Below, piece after piece: positions 52,121 to 61,846 of a DNA stretch of 64,000 bases. The position numbers were made by a program, and so were the translations under genes. This DNA comes from Fibrobacter sp. UWB5 (GTDB lineage: Bacteria; Fibrobacterota; Fibrobacteria; Fibrobacterales; Fibrobacteraceae). The DNA is taken from contig NZ_MWQH01000001.1 of assembly GCF_002210295.1 (NCBI RefSeq), forward strand, positions 558,001 through 622,000. The letters are read 5' to 3'. Every line of letters starts with the position of its first letter. Positions within the stretch are counted from its first letter, which is position 1. The notes beneath the pieces were generated by a model that worked only from the letters and a program-made list of their open reading frames with translations, was not told where the DNA came from and ran no database searches.

Positions 52121-53531
52121 ATGCTTTTTACTGATTTCAAATTCTTTTTCGTGATGCCTATAATATTTACTATTTATTGGCTTATTCCGCTGCGTCTAAA
52201 TTGGATCAGGAAAGTATTTTTGCTTATTGTTAGTTATTTGCTGTACATGAATTTTAACCCCTCGTATGCACTGCTTTTGTTGGTGATATCCTTGATTACA
52301 TTTTACGGTGCTAAGATGCTGGAAAATGGCTCAATATTTGCAAGGGGGGGGTAAAATTGTTGCAATTCTTGTTTTAATTCCATTGGTTGCCTTCAAATAT
52401 TACAACTTTATCAATGACTCAATGTTTGATTTTTTATCTATAATCCATCTGCGTTTTCGCCTGCCTGGTTTGAATTGGGCGATTCCTGTAGGAATCAGCT
52501 TTTTTACATTTCAAGCTTTAGGCTATTTTTTGGATGTATATCATAAGAGAATTTCTGCAGAGAAAAACCTGATGGATTATCTACTTTTTGTCTCTTTTTT
52601 TCCTCAGGTTGCATCAGGACCGATTAGTAAGGCCTCCGAGCTTTTGCCTCAAATAAAAAAAATAAAGGTTTTTTCTTATGATAAGGCTGTAAACGGATGT
52701 CGGTATTTTTTATGGGGCTTATTCTTGAAAATTGCATTGGCAGATAGAGCCGATGTATATGTTGCAAAAGTATTAGGCAATTATGAAAATTTCTCTGGTT
52801 TAAATTGTCTTTTGGCGTCTTTTATGTACAGCATTCAGATATATGCTGATTTTGCTGGTTATTCCTTTATGGCTATAGGAGTGGGAAAACTATTAGGTTT
52901 TGATCTCATAAACAATTTTAACCATCCGTATTTTTCGATGAGTGTTACTGATTTTTGGAGACGCTGGCATATTTCGCTATCCCGTTGGCTTAAGGATTAT
53001 GTCTATATTCCTCTTGGTGGAAGTCGCTGCTCTAGACTTAGAAATTACGTTAACATCTTAATTACGTTTCTTGTTAGTGGGCTATGGCATGGTGCCAATT
53101 GGACTTTTATTATCTGGGGCGTTTTTCATGGTGTATGTCAAGTGATAGAAAAAATGTCTGGGTTGCCAAAAATAGAGTCGAAAGGTTTTTTCCGTGCAAC
53201 TAGAATTCTTGTAACTTTCACTATTGTTAGCTTTGCTTGGATTATCTTCCGCAGCTCTTCTATTGGCAATGCATATAATATTGTTTATTCCATTCTGACA
53301 TTGTATAAAAACCTAACAGTCTCTATGGCTGGATCAGATGTTTTGGCATATTTCTTTGTTGCATTTGTGCCTTTTATTGCGTTTGAAGTGTTGCATGAGT
53401 TTTATTCGGATTTATATAAAAAATTGAAGAAAGTTTTTCTTATTCGTTGGACTGCTTATATTGTGATAATGTCTTTAATTTTATTGATAGGTGTTTTTGA
53501 TGGAAGTCAGTTCATTTATGCAAATTTCTAA
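52121..53531 (+). pseudogene. MBOAT O-acyltransferase, split by an 8-G run (probably phase-variable, OFF)
   Basis: Reading from the ATG at 52121 gives LFTDFKFFFVMPIIFTIYW..., the usual MBOAT beginning, but after 77 codons the run of eight G at 52344-52351 leads to a stop. The rest of the enzyme lies one base out of frame (up to 53531): VGISFFTFQALGYFLDVYH, FPQVASGPI, MSVTDFWRRWHISLSRWLKDY and the active-site His in LVSGLWHGANWTF. Seven or ten G would restore one 469- or 470-residue reading frame, the normal size. Everything else is intact, so this is a switch or a sequencing error rather than decay. It would acylate the polysaccharide, with the SGNH protein that follows. Confidence 0.85.
52344..52351 (+). 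repeat. Poly-G run (8 G) in the MBOAT gene
   Basis: Eight consecutive G at the only point where the MBOAT frame breaks. Runs of this length slip during replication. Confidence 0.9.
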
Positions 53532-54444
53532 TATGCAAAGATTTGTTGTGAAAATGGTTGCGTTTGTTTTGTGCATGCTTGTTGTTGATGCGTTCTGTGG
53601 TATTGCATTCTCTTTTTTTAGAAACCATGCAAAAGGAGGCTCTACACAAGAAGCAAACTATATTGCGGAACAATGTAACGCTGATATACTCATTCTGGGA
53701 TCGTCCCGAGCAAATCATCACTACAATCCTGTTATATTAGATTCTATCGGTGGATTTGCTTATAATGGTGGAATTGATGGCCAAGGTATTGTATTAGGTC
53801 TAGGGAGATATCTAATGTGTGCTGAGAATCATGTTCCGAAGATTGTAATTTACGAGATTACACCTGAATTTGATTACTTGGCGTACGGGCAAAATTCAAA
53901 ATACTTCGGTTTTTTACGTCCCTATTATGAAAAAGCTGGGGTTGAATCGATTTTTGAAAAAATTGAAACCCCTTTTAATCGTTTAAAATTGCATTCGCAA
54001 ATGTATCGGAATAATTCAAAATTGTTGTCTAATGTACGTGATTTATTTGTAAAAGGTCAAAATACACGTGGCTATTATCCGCAACACGGAACGTTGAATA
54101 AGAATTTAAAAGAAAATGAGGGAGAAAGGTCTATTGTGATAGATTCTGTCAAATTGTCTATGATGGAGTCCTTGATTAATGAAACCGCAAAAAGGGGTAC
54201 AAAACTCTATTTTGCGATCAGTCCAAGATTCCTCACCGTTAATGATAATAAAGTTTTGTTGATGTATCAGCCAGGTATTGAATTGGCGCAAAAATATAAT
54301 GTGCCTGTTTTAAATTATATCTTTACAACGGGTTTGTCCGATAATTCTGAAATGTTTGTAGATTATGTTCATATGAATGACATTGGCTCCGCTATTTATT
54401 CGCGTATGATTGTGTCTAAAATATCTAATTTGAATGGTGATTAA
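53518..54444 (+). CDS. SGNH hydrolase-like partner of the MBOAT protein
   Basis: 308 residues. One N-terminal membrane segment (FVVKMVAFVLCMLVVDAFCG), then a periplasmic domain with block I LILGSSRANHHYNP (nucleophile Ser near 65) and the Asp-His block DYVHMNDIGSAIYS near 285. AlgJ/AlgX or DltD-like proteins with this shape transfer the acyl group handed over by MBOAT. Two start codons fit (53518 and 53533); the gene overlaps the MBOAT gene's end. Confidence 0.72.
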   Translation: MQISNMQRFVVKMVAFVLCMLVVDAFCGIAFSFFRNHAKGGSTQEANYIAEQCNADILILGSSRANHHYNPVILDSIGGFAYNGGIDGQGIVLGLGRYLMCAENHVPKIVIYEITPEFDYLAYGQNSKYFGFLRPYYEKAGVESIFEKIETPFNRLKLHSQMYRNNSKLLSNVRDLFVKGQNTRGYYPQHGTLNKNLKENEGERSIVIDSVKLSMMESLINETAKRGTKLYFAISPRFLTVNDNKVLLMYQPGIELAQKYNVPVLNYIFTTGLSDNSEMFVDYVHMNDIGSAIYSRMIVSKISNLNGD

Positions 54445-54465
54445 TAGAAAGATGGTTTATTATAA

Positions 54466-55560
54466 ATGCTCGTACTTGTAGTTGCTAGTATAATTGCTTT
54501 AATTGTAACCTTTTATGCCTCAAGGGATGAAATTCCTTTTGGGTTGGAATTTGCGTTTTTGCTCATTACTTTTGTCGCTGCAATCCATTATAATTACGGA
54601 AATGATTATCAATCATATGCCACCATATTTGATGTTGTCACAAGGCACGATTTTTCCTATGAAGGTCTGATAAAGCATACGTTTTATAAAGAGTCTGGAT
54701 GGGCTTTGTTGTGCTTTATATTTAAACCAGTCGGTTTTTTATGGATGGTCGTTTTTTTAAGTATTGTTCAAAATCTTATTTATTACAGTTTCGTTCGCTT
54801 TTATGTTCCTAAGGAATGGTGGCTGTTGGGGGTATTTATTTATTTAACAAGTAAGTCGCTTTATATTTTGAACATGTCTATGATGCGGCAGGGACTTGCG
54901 ATTGCACTATTTCTGCTTGCTTGGCCTTTTATTCAAAAAAAGAAACCTCTTGGAATTGCGGTTGCGACACTTATTATTTTTGTTGCGACAACAATTCATT
55001 CTTCGGCGTTAATCCTATATCCATTTGTTTTTTGGGGGTATATACCAATGAAAAATGGACGAATAAATGGGATTATTTTATTAATCCTTTTTGTAATACT
55101 TTTTTCTTCCGTTGATTTTCTTAATTCGATATTAATTCAATTTGCAGAGATTGAAGATCTGCAAGAATACTTCAAAATGTTCGAGAATCGAGCGACTTCT
55201 AAATTTGGTCTTGGCTTTATTCTTCTGACGATACCTTTTGTAATTTCGGTAGTCTTTTTGATATTTAACAAAAATGCAACGACAGAAGAAAAGCAGTTTG
55301 TGACGATAGCTTCTTTGGGATCTTTGATAATTCCATTTGTTCAAATAATTTCAATGCTTGCTCGCGTTGGGTATTATTTTGCTCCATTTACAATTGTTTC
55401 TGTTCCGATTACATATAGGTGGCTTCCTAATCCTTTGAAAAAGATATTTGTATCATTGTTTGTTTTTATTATGATTTTTGATTATTGGAACTTCTTCCAT
55501 TCTGATATTTTTACTGCTGCGTATCTAACATTTCACTCGGTCTTTGAGGTCATTTTTTAG
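54466..55560 (+). CDS. EpsG-family polysaccharide polymerase (Wzy-like)
   Basis: 364 residues, about ten to eleven membrane helices. NYGNDYQSYATIF (about 43) and SMMRQGLAIALFLLAW (about 138-153) are the EpsG family blocks. It most likely joins repeat units on the periplasmic face after flipping by the Wzx protein at 56819. It follows the SGNH gene by 21 bases. AT-rich. Confidence 0.85.
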   Translation: MLVLVVASIIALIVTFYASRDEIPFGLEFAFLLITFVAAIHYNYGNDYQSYATIFDVVTRHDFSYEGLIKHTFYKESGWALLCFIFKPVGFLWMVVFLSIVQNLIYYSFVRFYVPKEWWLLGVFIYLTSKSLYILNMSMMRQGLAIALFLLAWPFIQKKKPLGIAVATLIIFVATTIHSSALILYPFVFWGYIPMKNGRINGIILLILFVILFSSVDFLNSILIQFAEIEDLQEYFKMFENRATSKFGLGFILLTIPFVISVVFLIFNKNATTEEKQFVTIASLGSLIIPFVQIISMLARVGYYFAPFTIVSVPITYRWLPNPLKKIFVSLFVFIMIFDYWNFFHSDIFTAAYLTFHSVFEVIF

Positions 55561-56778
55561 ATGAATGTATTTGAAATAAATTCATGGGATGTTGGAAGTA
55601 CGGGCAAAATTATGCTCCAAATTTCGGCAAGGGGCTTTGAAAAAGGAGTGCCTGTTCAAACGGTGTCTTCAAAATGGAATGGACGTAAACAATTTAAATC
55701 TCAGAATAACAATCCAAGACATTATTATTTAGGTTCATTTTTGTCTTCGGCTGTACACTATATTTTGGGAAGTAAATTAGGCCTGCTAGGTTTTTTTTCA
55801 TTATTGAATACAGTAAAATTGTGCTGCTTGATGAAGAAAAAAAGAGTTGAATTAATTCATCTTCACAATTTGCATGGGTTTTACATAAATTTGCCCATTC
55901 TTTTTCGTTTCATTAAGAAGTACAATATTCCAGTGATTTGGACGTTGCATGATTGTTGGAGCTTTACTGGACGTTGTCCTTATTTTGATCTGACAAATTG
56001 CGATATGTGGAAGACTGGGTGTCATGACTGCCCATACCCGAAAAAAAACTATCCACCATCGTATATTGATACTTCAAGAATAATGTGGAAATGCAAACGT
56101 AAGTGGTTCTCTGGTGTTAGAAATATGACTGTTGTGACTCCTTCACAATGGCTCGGGAATTTAGTAAAACAGTCTTTTTTGAGGGATTATCCGGTTAAGG
56201 TAATTAACAACGGCATTGATTTGACTGTGTTTAAACCAACTGAAAATGATTTTCGTGATCGTTTCGGTCTTGTTGGCAAGAAACTTGTACTCGGAGTGGC
56301 TTTCGGCTGGGGCAAACGCAAAGGGATAGATGTGTTCGTTGAACTTTCGAAGCGATTGCCTAGCAACTATCAAATTGTGCTTGTTGGTACGGACGAAAAT
56401 GTGGAAAAAATTTTGCCTGCTAATATCATCTCTATTCGTCGTACACAGAACCAAAAAGAACTTGCTGAAATCTACACTGCCGCCGATGTGTTTGCGAATC
56501 CCACTAGGGAAGAAAATTATCCAACTGTTAATATGGAAAGCCTCGCTTGTGGAACGCCTGTTGTCACATTTAAAACAGGTGGAAGTCCTGAAATGTTAGA
56601 CGAAACTTGTGGAACAGTCGTCCCCTACGATGATGTTGAGGCTATGGAAATAGAAATTCGCAGAGTTTGTGAAGAAAATCCGTTTTCGAAGGAAGCCTGT
56701 ATTGCTCATTCAAAAAAATTTGATATGAATGCAAGATTTCAAGAATATGTAGATTTGTATAGAACATTCGCTTTATGA
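55561..56778 (+). CDS. Family 4 glycosyltransferase 3 (WcaC-like)
   Basis: 405 residues, GT-B fold. NSWDVGSTGKIMLQIS at the start and TLHDCWSFTGRCPYFDLTNCDMW (split: HDCWSFTGRCPYF about 131) are hallmarks of the WcaC-like group; donor site PTREENYPTVNMESLACGTPV (about 312-332). Begins right after the polymerase stop. Confidence 0.88.
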   Translation: MNVFEINSWDVGSTGKIMLQISARGFEKGVPVQTVSSKWNGRKQFKSQNNNPRHYYLGSFLSSAVHYILGSKLGLLGFFSLLNTVKLCCLMKKKRVELIHLHNLHGFYINLPILFRFIKKYNIPVIWTLHDCWSFTGRCPYFDLTNCDMWKTGCHDCPYPKKNYPPSYIDTSRIMWKCKRKWFSGVRNMTVVTPSQWLGNLVKQSFLRDYPVKVINNGIDLTVFKPTENDFRDRFGLVGKKLVLGVAFGWGKRKGIDVFVELSKRLPSNYQIVLVGTDENVEKILPANIISIRRTQNQKELAEIYTAADVFANPTREENYPTVNMESLACGTPVVTFKTGGSPEMLDETCGTVVPYDDVEAMEIEIRRVCEENPFSKEACIAHSKKFDMNARFQEYVDLYRTFAL

Positions 56779-56818
56779 ATGTGGTAAAAAAGGTATTTGA
56801 ACAAATAGATAAATTTTT

Positions 56819-58345
56819 ATGTCTGGGAAACGACAAATTGCGAAGAATATGATATTTAATACCATTTCTTTTGGTATTAATTTCATCATTTCTTTTTTCT
56901 TTACCCCGTATCTTATTAGAACTGTGGGTAAAGAGGCATATAGTTTTTTTCCTTTAGTGAACAACATCATTGGTTATTCAAGCATTCTTACTGCGGCTGT
57001 GGGCTCAATGGGTGGGCGATTTATAACCATGAGTTTTTATCAAAATGACAGGGAAAGCGCAAATCAATATTTTAATTCCATTTGGGTGGCCAATATCTTT
57101 CTGTCAATTTTGTTTACTTTGGTGTCAATTGTTGTAATTGTATTTATATCAGATATTCTCACTGTACCTGAATATCTTAAAACGGATGTTCAATGGCTGT
57201 TTGCATTTGGTGTAATATCGATGATTTTGGGACTTCTTACGGGGCTGTTTGGCATAGGTACGTATGTTAAGAATCGACTTGATTTGCTGGCTTCACGTAA
57301 TGTTTTGATAAACGTAATTCGGGTGCTATGCATACTTTTGCTGTTTTATATTTTTAAGCCTACAATTGTTTTTATGAGCTTGTCGGCTTTTGTTGCCGCT
57401 ATAGTTGGACTTTGTTTTAATATATCGTTTAAGAAAAAACTTCTTCCTGAACTAACTGTAAACCCCCAAAAATATTTTTCATGGAATAAGATAAAAGAGA
57501 CCACTTTTTCTGGTATGTGGAATTCCCTAAACCAATTAAGTTCGGTTCTTCTTAATCAAGTCGATTTGTTGATAACCAACGTCTTTATCGGGGCTGCTGC
57601 TACTGGGGATTATTCTATTGCAAAGACTGCTCCAATATTGGTATTGAATCTTTTAAGCATACTTTCTGGTACATTCATGCCTCATTTTAACATTTTGTAT
57701 GCTAAGAACCAAACGACAGAATTGATTAAAGACGTATCTCGTTCTATAGAGTTGGTTTCTTTACTTATCGGTATTCCGATGGGTTTCTTACTTGTTTTTA
57801 GTGGGGAATTCTTTGAATTATGGGTGCCAGGTCAAGATTCTGAGATGCTTTATTGGTTAAGCTTTTTAACTGTAGCGCCTTTGATTGTCGGCGCGACGAT
57901 TAACCCTGTTTATGGTTTGTTTGGGGTTGTCAACAAGTTGAAGGTCCCGTCAATAGCAGTTCTCATTGGCAGTTCTATGCAGACCATAGTGATATTGATT
58001 CTCATAAACACAACAGAATTGGGAATATGGTCTATTCCTATTGTGTCTGGTATACAAGCTGTTTTGCGAAACGTCATTTTCACAACAGTATATGGTGGCC
58101 TTTGTCTGGGACGGAAATGGAATACTTTTTTCCCTGCGCTTATAAAGGGAATTCTGGCTATGCTTGTTGTTGTTGGCGTTTGTCTTGCTTTAAAACCGTT
58201 TGTGAAAATAGATAATTTTTTAATTTTGCTTGCAGTATTTGCTCTTGCGGGAATTATCTCGATAGCTATTAATATCAATATTATATTTGATAGGCATGAA
58301 CGTGTCATTGTATTTAACATGATAAAAAATAAAATAAAGCGATGA
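56819..58345 (+). CDS. Wzx-type O-unit flippase
   Basis: 508 residues, about 14 membrane helices, polysaccharide-exporter branch of the MOP superfamily. NMIFNTISFGINFIISFFF at the start, GSMGGRFITMSF (about 62) and GMWNSLNQLSSVLLNQVD (about 225-242) are family-like. It moves the lipid-linked repeat unit to the periplasm. ATG at 56819. Confidence 0.9.
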   Translation: MSGKRQIAKNMIFNTISFGINFIISFFFTPYLIRTVGKEAYSFFPLVNNIIGYSSILTAAVGSMGGRFITMSFYQNDRESANQYFNSIWVANIFLSILFTLVSIVVIVFISDILTVPEYLKTDVQWLFAFGVISMILGLLTGLFGIGTYVKNRLDLLASRNVLINVIRVLCILLLFYIFKPTIVFMSLSAFVAAIVGLCFNISFKKKLLPELTVNPQKYFSWNKIKETTFSGMWNSLNQLSSVLLNQVDLLITNVFIGAAATGDYSIAKTAPILVLNLLSILSGTFMPHFNILYAKNQTTELIKDVSRSIELVSLLIGIPMGFLLVFSGEFFELWVPGQDSEMLYWLSFLTVAPLIVGATINPVYGLFGVVNKLKVPSIAVLIGSSMQTIVILILINTTELGIWSIPIVSGIQAVLRNVIFTTVYGGLCLGRKWNTFFPALIKGILAMLVVVGVCLALKPFVKIDNFLILLAVFALAGIISIAININIIFDRHERVIVFNMIKNKIKR

Positions 58346-59604
58346 GTCAGATGAAAAATGTTACGTTAAAAAGCATTAATATTTCTGGGAACAGATGTGA
58401 ATACGTCTTTGAATATCCTGATGAAATGTCTCGCTATATTGCAGATGGCTCTCAAACGTTGTTTGTAGAGTTGCCTGCCCAATATAATTTAAAAGACGTT
58501 CCAGAAGCGCTTCTTGCAGTTCCTTTTGTAGGAGGTATGATGTGTGTAACCATGTTGTTGGGGTACGGAATAAAAGTTCCTGAGTTAGATAAAACATTTT
58601 TTGAAAGTGTTCCTCACATAAAGAACGCTTTTCATAAAATGTTCCCCTATGCGAAATTCTGTTTTGATGTTGATGTTGAGAAAATAGTGGATTGTTGTTA
58701 CGAAACTCAGAATGTGCCTTCTGTTTTCTTTTCGGGAGGATTGGATGCGACAAGCGCCCTGATTGAGCATATAGAAGAGAATCCTCTAATGATCAATATT
58801 TATGGGGGTGATTTATTGCTAACTGATACTGATTCGCATGTTGCTTTGGATCAATACTTCAGAAGATTAACTGGTCAAATAGGCAATGAATATGCATTTG
58901 TGAAGTCGAATTGTCGAAGATTTTTTAATGAAAGAAAAATTGAAATAGATTATTTGGATAATATTTTAAAGCCCGAGGAAAACCATGGATGGTGGGCGAG
59001 TATTGCGCACATATTATCCATGTCCTCTGTTATAGCACCAATAGAATACTTAACGAAGACTGCAATCAATTATATAGGTTCTGGTTATTCTTCAAAATCA
59101 AAAGGTTTTGACGCGAATAATATTAATATGGTTAATGCGATTAAGTTTGCTTCTTGCAGATTCTCATTGGTGGATGATTCTCTAGAGAGAGATGACAAGG
59201 TTACAAAAGTTATAAAATATTGTACTGCAAATAAGTTGAATGTTGAAATTAAGGTATGCTGGTTTGCAAAAGCTTCTGAAAATTGTTCGCATTGTGAAAA
59301 ATGCTACCGGACCATATTGGAAATACTAAGTAATCATGCCAATCCTAATGATTATGGCTTTAGGATGGATGCTCAAGGCTATAAGGAAATGCATAAATTT
59401 GCCAAATATAATATGGTAAATACAGCATTTTGGGGCGCTTCGCAAAAGGCTTTTTTGGCAGATAAAGATTATTGGGCGAAGAAAAAAGAGATTTCATGGA
59501 TATTAGATTTTGACTTCAATAATCCACGAAGGCTTGCATTATATGGCTTATATCGAAAAGTTCGTGGCTTTGCGGGTAGGGTGAAAAGGAAAATTATAGG
59601 ATGA
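58342..59604 (+). CDS. PP-loop ATPase of unknown role
   Basis: 420 residues. PP-loop motif FFSGGLDATSALIEH (about 131-145): SGGxDxxS, which binds ATP and adenylates a substrate. Near residue 315, SENCSHCEKCYRTIL has a C-x2-C-x2-C cluster as in QueC, suggesting a metal or sulphur site. ATP pyrophosphatases of this type make amides, nitriles or thio groups. In a glycan locus this could amidate or thiolate a sugar, but no family known to me fits. Overlaps the flippase gene and the next gene by four bases each, so it is an integral part. Confidence 0.65.
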   Translation: MSQMKNVTLKSINISGNRCEYVFEYPDEMSRYIADGSQTLFVELPAQYNLKDVPEALLAVPFVGGMMCVTMLLGYGIKVPELDKTFFESVPHIKNAFHKMFPYAKFCFDVDVEKIVDCCYETQNVPSVFFSGGLDATSALIEHIEENPLMINIYGGDLLLTDTDSHVALDQYFRRLTGQIGNEYAFVKSNCRRFFNERKIEIDYLDNILKPEENHGWWASIAHILSMSSVIAPIEYLTKTAINYIGSGYSSKSKGFDANNINMVNAIKFASCRFSLVDDSLERDDKVTKVIKYCTANKLNVEIKVCWFAKASENCSHCEKCYRTILEILSNHANPNDYGFRMDAQGYKEMHKFAKYNMVNTAFWGASQKAFLADKDYWAKKKEISWILDFDFNNPRRLALYGLYRKVRGFAGRVKRKIIG

Positions 59605-60641
59605 AGAAAAATATTATGTCGGTTGTAAGAAAAATCATGTACCACGCAGTGCATCCATTAGCAGCACTGCAAAAAATTAGATATCTTGGCAAAAACCATT
59701 TGGAAGTGACTGCCATCAAGACGATGAAGTATGACTTGGCTCGATATGTCAAATATGCAGGCGTATTTCATCCGGATACGAAAGAGAATCTTGAGGCAAG
59801 GATTATTCATACTTATCATGGGTTGGAGAAGGGGTTGACGATGCCAAACCGAAAATTTAACTTCGGCCATGATGCGGTTTCAAGCCTTGTTGAACTAATA
59901 AAATTGTATACGACTAAATTTGGGAAACTAGAAGGTCAGGTAGAGCATGCTGTTGGTATTCTTAAAGCGTATCTTGATATGCATAAGGAATATGACGGAA
60001 AAGATTCTACGGGTTTCTGGAGTGCAATTCATAAAGTGACTGATGATTATCCGTTGATTCAGCCCGCAATTCAGCCTCACGTATCTTCTGCAGATTTTTA
60101 CAAATATGTTACTTCTGATTTTGCAAAATTTGCAAAATCGAGGCACACCTTGCGTCATTATACAGGCCATGTCAGCGAAGAGGAAATACAAAAAGCAGTA
60201 GAACTTGCTATGACAGCTCCTTCAGCTTGTAATAGGCAACCTGTAAGAGTTCATTGCGTTTGCGAAAAAGAAATGGTTGATGAAGTTTTGATGCTGCAAA
60301 GTGGAAATAGAGGCTTTGGTAAAGATGCCGATAAAGTTTTGATAATTTCGGGCGATTTGGCCGATGTTTGTTGGGTTGATGAACGGTATGACACCTACAC
60401 GAATTGCGGCATATTTATAATGAATCTTTGTTATTCGTTGTTTTATTATAAAATAGCTCATTGCGTTTTGAATTGGTCTATCTGTGTAGATCCTATAAAA
60501 GATCGACGACTCCATGAACTTGCGGGAATTCCTGATAGTGAGGTTGTTGCGGCCATGATTACATGTGGAAAAACTCCCGATGTAGTAGATGTGGCGGAAT
60601 CTCCAAGAAAAGATGTTTCTGAAATATTAAGGTTTCACTAA
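59601..60641 (+). CDS. Nitroreductase-like protein with N-terminal extension
   Basis: 346 residues. Residues 170-346 match nitroreductase: RHTLRHYTGHVSEEEIQKAVELA (split as RHTLRHYTGHVS, EEEIQKAVELA) and APSACNRQPVRVHCV (FMN binding, about 213), GNRGFGKDADKVLIIS. The first 165 residues are a separate helical domain (YHGLEKGLTMPNRKFNFGHD). FMN oxidoreductases like this occur in polysaccharide loci with PP-loop and pyruvyl transferase genes; substrate unknown. Coupled to the PP-loop gene. Confidence 0.75.
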   Translation: MKKNIMSVVRKIMYHAVHPLAALQKIRYLGKNHLEVTAIKTMKYDLARYVKYAGVFHPDTKENLEARIIHTYHGLEKGLTMPNRKFNFGHDAVSSLVELIKLYTTKFGKLEGQVEHAVGILKAYLDMHKEYDGKDSTGFWSAIHKVTDDYPLIQPAIQPHVSSADFYKYVTSDFAKFAKSRHTLRHYTGHVSEEEIQKAVELAMTAPSACNRQPVRVHCVCEKEMVDEVLMLQSGNRGFGKDADKVLIISGDLADVCWVDERYDTYTNCGIFIMNLCYSLFYYKIAHCVLNWSICVDPIKDRRLHELAGIPDSEVVAAMITCGKTPDVVDVAESPRKDVSEILRFH

Positions 60642-60658
60642 TAGCAACGAGATGATGC

Positions 60659-61846
60659 GTGAAAGTTGGTATACTTACATATCATTCTGAAATGAATTAT
60701 GGATGCACTTTGCAGGCTTTTGCAATGCAAGAGGCGTACAAGGAATTGGGCCAAGATCCGATCATTATTGATAGATTCATTACGCCTAGCAATTCGCTTT
60801 TATTGGGACCACTGTCTAGAAAAGGTTTTAAAGGATTCATCAAGAATGTTGTTTTTTGCATTTTTGGCTGCGGCACTTTCTCTATGATCGTAAGAGTTTT
60901 GAAAACTCTACGATTTCATAAGAAATATATGTATAAGACCCCTTATTCATTTTACGATTGGAATGATGCGCCCAAGAGCTTGGGTGTTGATATGATTTCT
61001 GTTGGTAGCGACCAAATATGGAATGCGAATCTCTATTCTCCGGTGCCGTATTTATTAAAGGGTATACCAAATACAATTCCAGGCATTTCTTATGCGGCAA
61101 GTATTGGAATGCCTGAATTATCTCCACAATATTTACAAGAGTTCAAAGATGGTTTTGCTAAGTTTAAGGCTATTAGCGTTCGAGAAAAACAAGGCGTAAA
61201 ACTAGTCAACGGCCTAGGTTTTTCGGCTACACAAGTTGTTGACCCTACCTTATTAGTTAATCCTGCATTATGGAAAAAATTCAAAAGCAATAAGATCTAT
61301 AAGAAAAAACGTCTTCTATGTTATACCTTGGCAGAAGAGTTGTTGGAACTTTTACCGAAACTTGAAAAATTCTCGAAAGATAACGATTGCGACGTTGTGG
61401 TTTTTCCTGATAGATTCGAAAAATGGTATGGTTTTAAGCCGCTAAACGTTCTCAAAACTCAGAAACTAAGACTTCGTCTACTAAAGTCTCCTGTTAAGGT
61501 TTTTATATCTGCGGCAATAGAAGATTTTATGAGGGAAATATCTGCTGCAACTTGGATTGTTACAAATTCATATCATGCAATGATGTTTTCTGTGATATAC
61601 AGACGGAATATTCGAATAATTGTTCCATCTGATAAGGTCCGTCAAGGAATGCATGCGAGAATGCAGGAATTTGAGGGAACTATTGTTGAAGGTCCATTAA
61701 TGCAAGCAAGTACGGCAGATGCGTTGAAGTCTTTTGAAAAAGGTGAAATTGTGTCAGTTAACGAAATTGAATTGAGCAATCGAATAAAAAAATCAAAAGA
61801 ATGGTTGAAGTCACAATTAATAACAATAAAAAATGAAGTCAATTAG
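60659..61846 (+). CDS. Polysaccharide pyruvyl transferase family protein
   Basis: 395 residues, GTG start at 60659. GILTYHSEMNYGCTLQAFAMQ near the start, the family blocks VGSDQIWN (about 117), ISYAASIGMPELS (about 140), SVREKQGVKL (about 175) and TNSYHAMMFSVIY (about 302). It adds a pyruvate ketal from phosphoenolpyruvate to a sugar, giving the polymer negative charge. Its end overlaps the acyltransferase gene by 14 bases. Confidence 0.85.
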   Translation: MKVGILTYHSEMNYGCTLQAFAMQEAYKELGQDPIIIDRFITPSNSLLLGPLSRKGFKGFIKNVVFCIFGCGTFSMIVRVLKTLRFHKKYMYKTPYSFYDWNDAPKSLGVDMISVGSDQIWNANLYSPVPYLLKGIPNTIPGISYAASIGMPELSPQYLQEFKDGFAKFKAISVREKQGVKLVNGLGFSATQVVDPTLLVNPALWKKFKSNKIYKKKRLLCYTLAEELLELLPKLEKFSKDNDCDVVVFPDRFEKWYGFKPLNVLKTQKLRLRLLKSPVKVFISAAIEDFMREISAATWIVTNSYHAMMFSVIYRRNIRIIVPSDKVRQGMHARMQEFEGTIVEGPLMQASTADALKSFEKGEIVSVNEIELSNRIKKSKEWLKSQLITIKNEVN

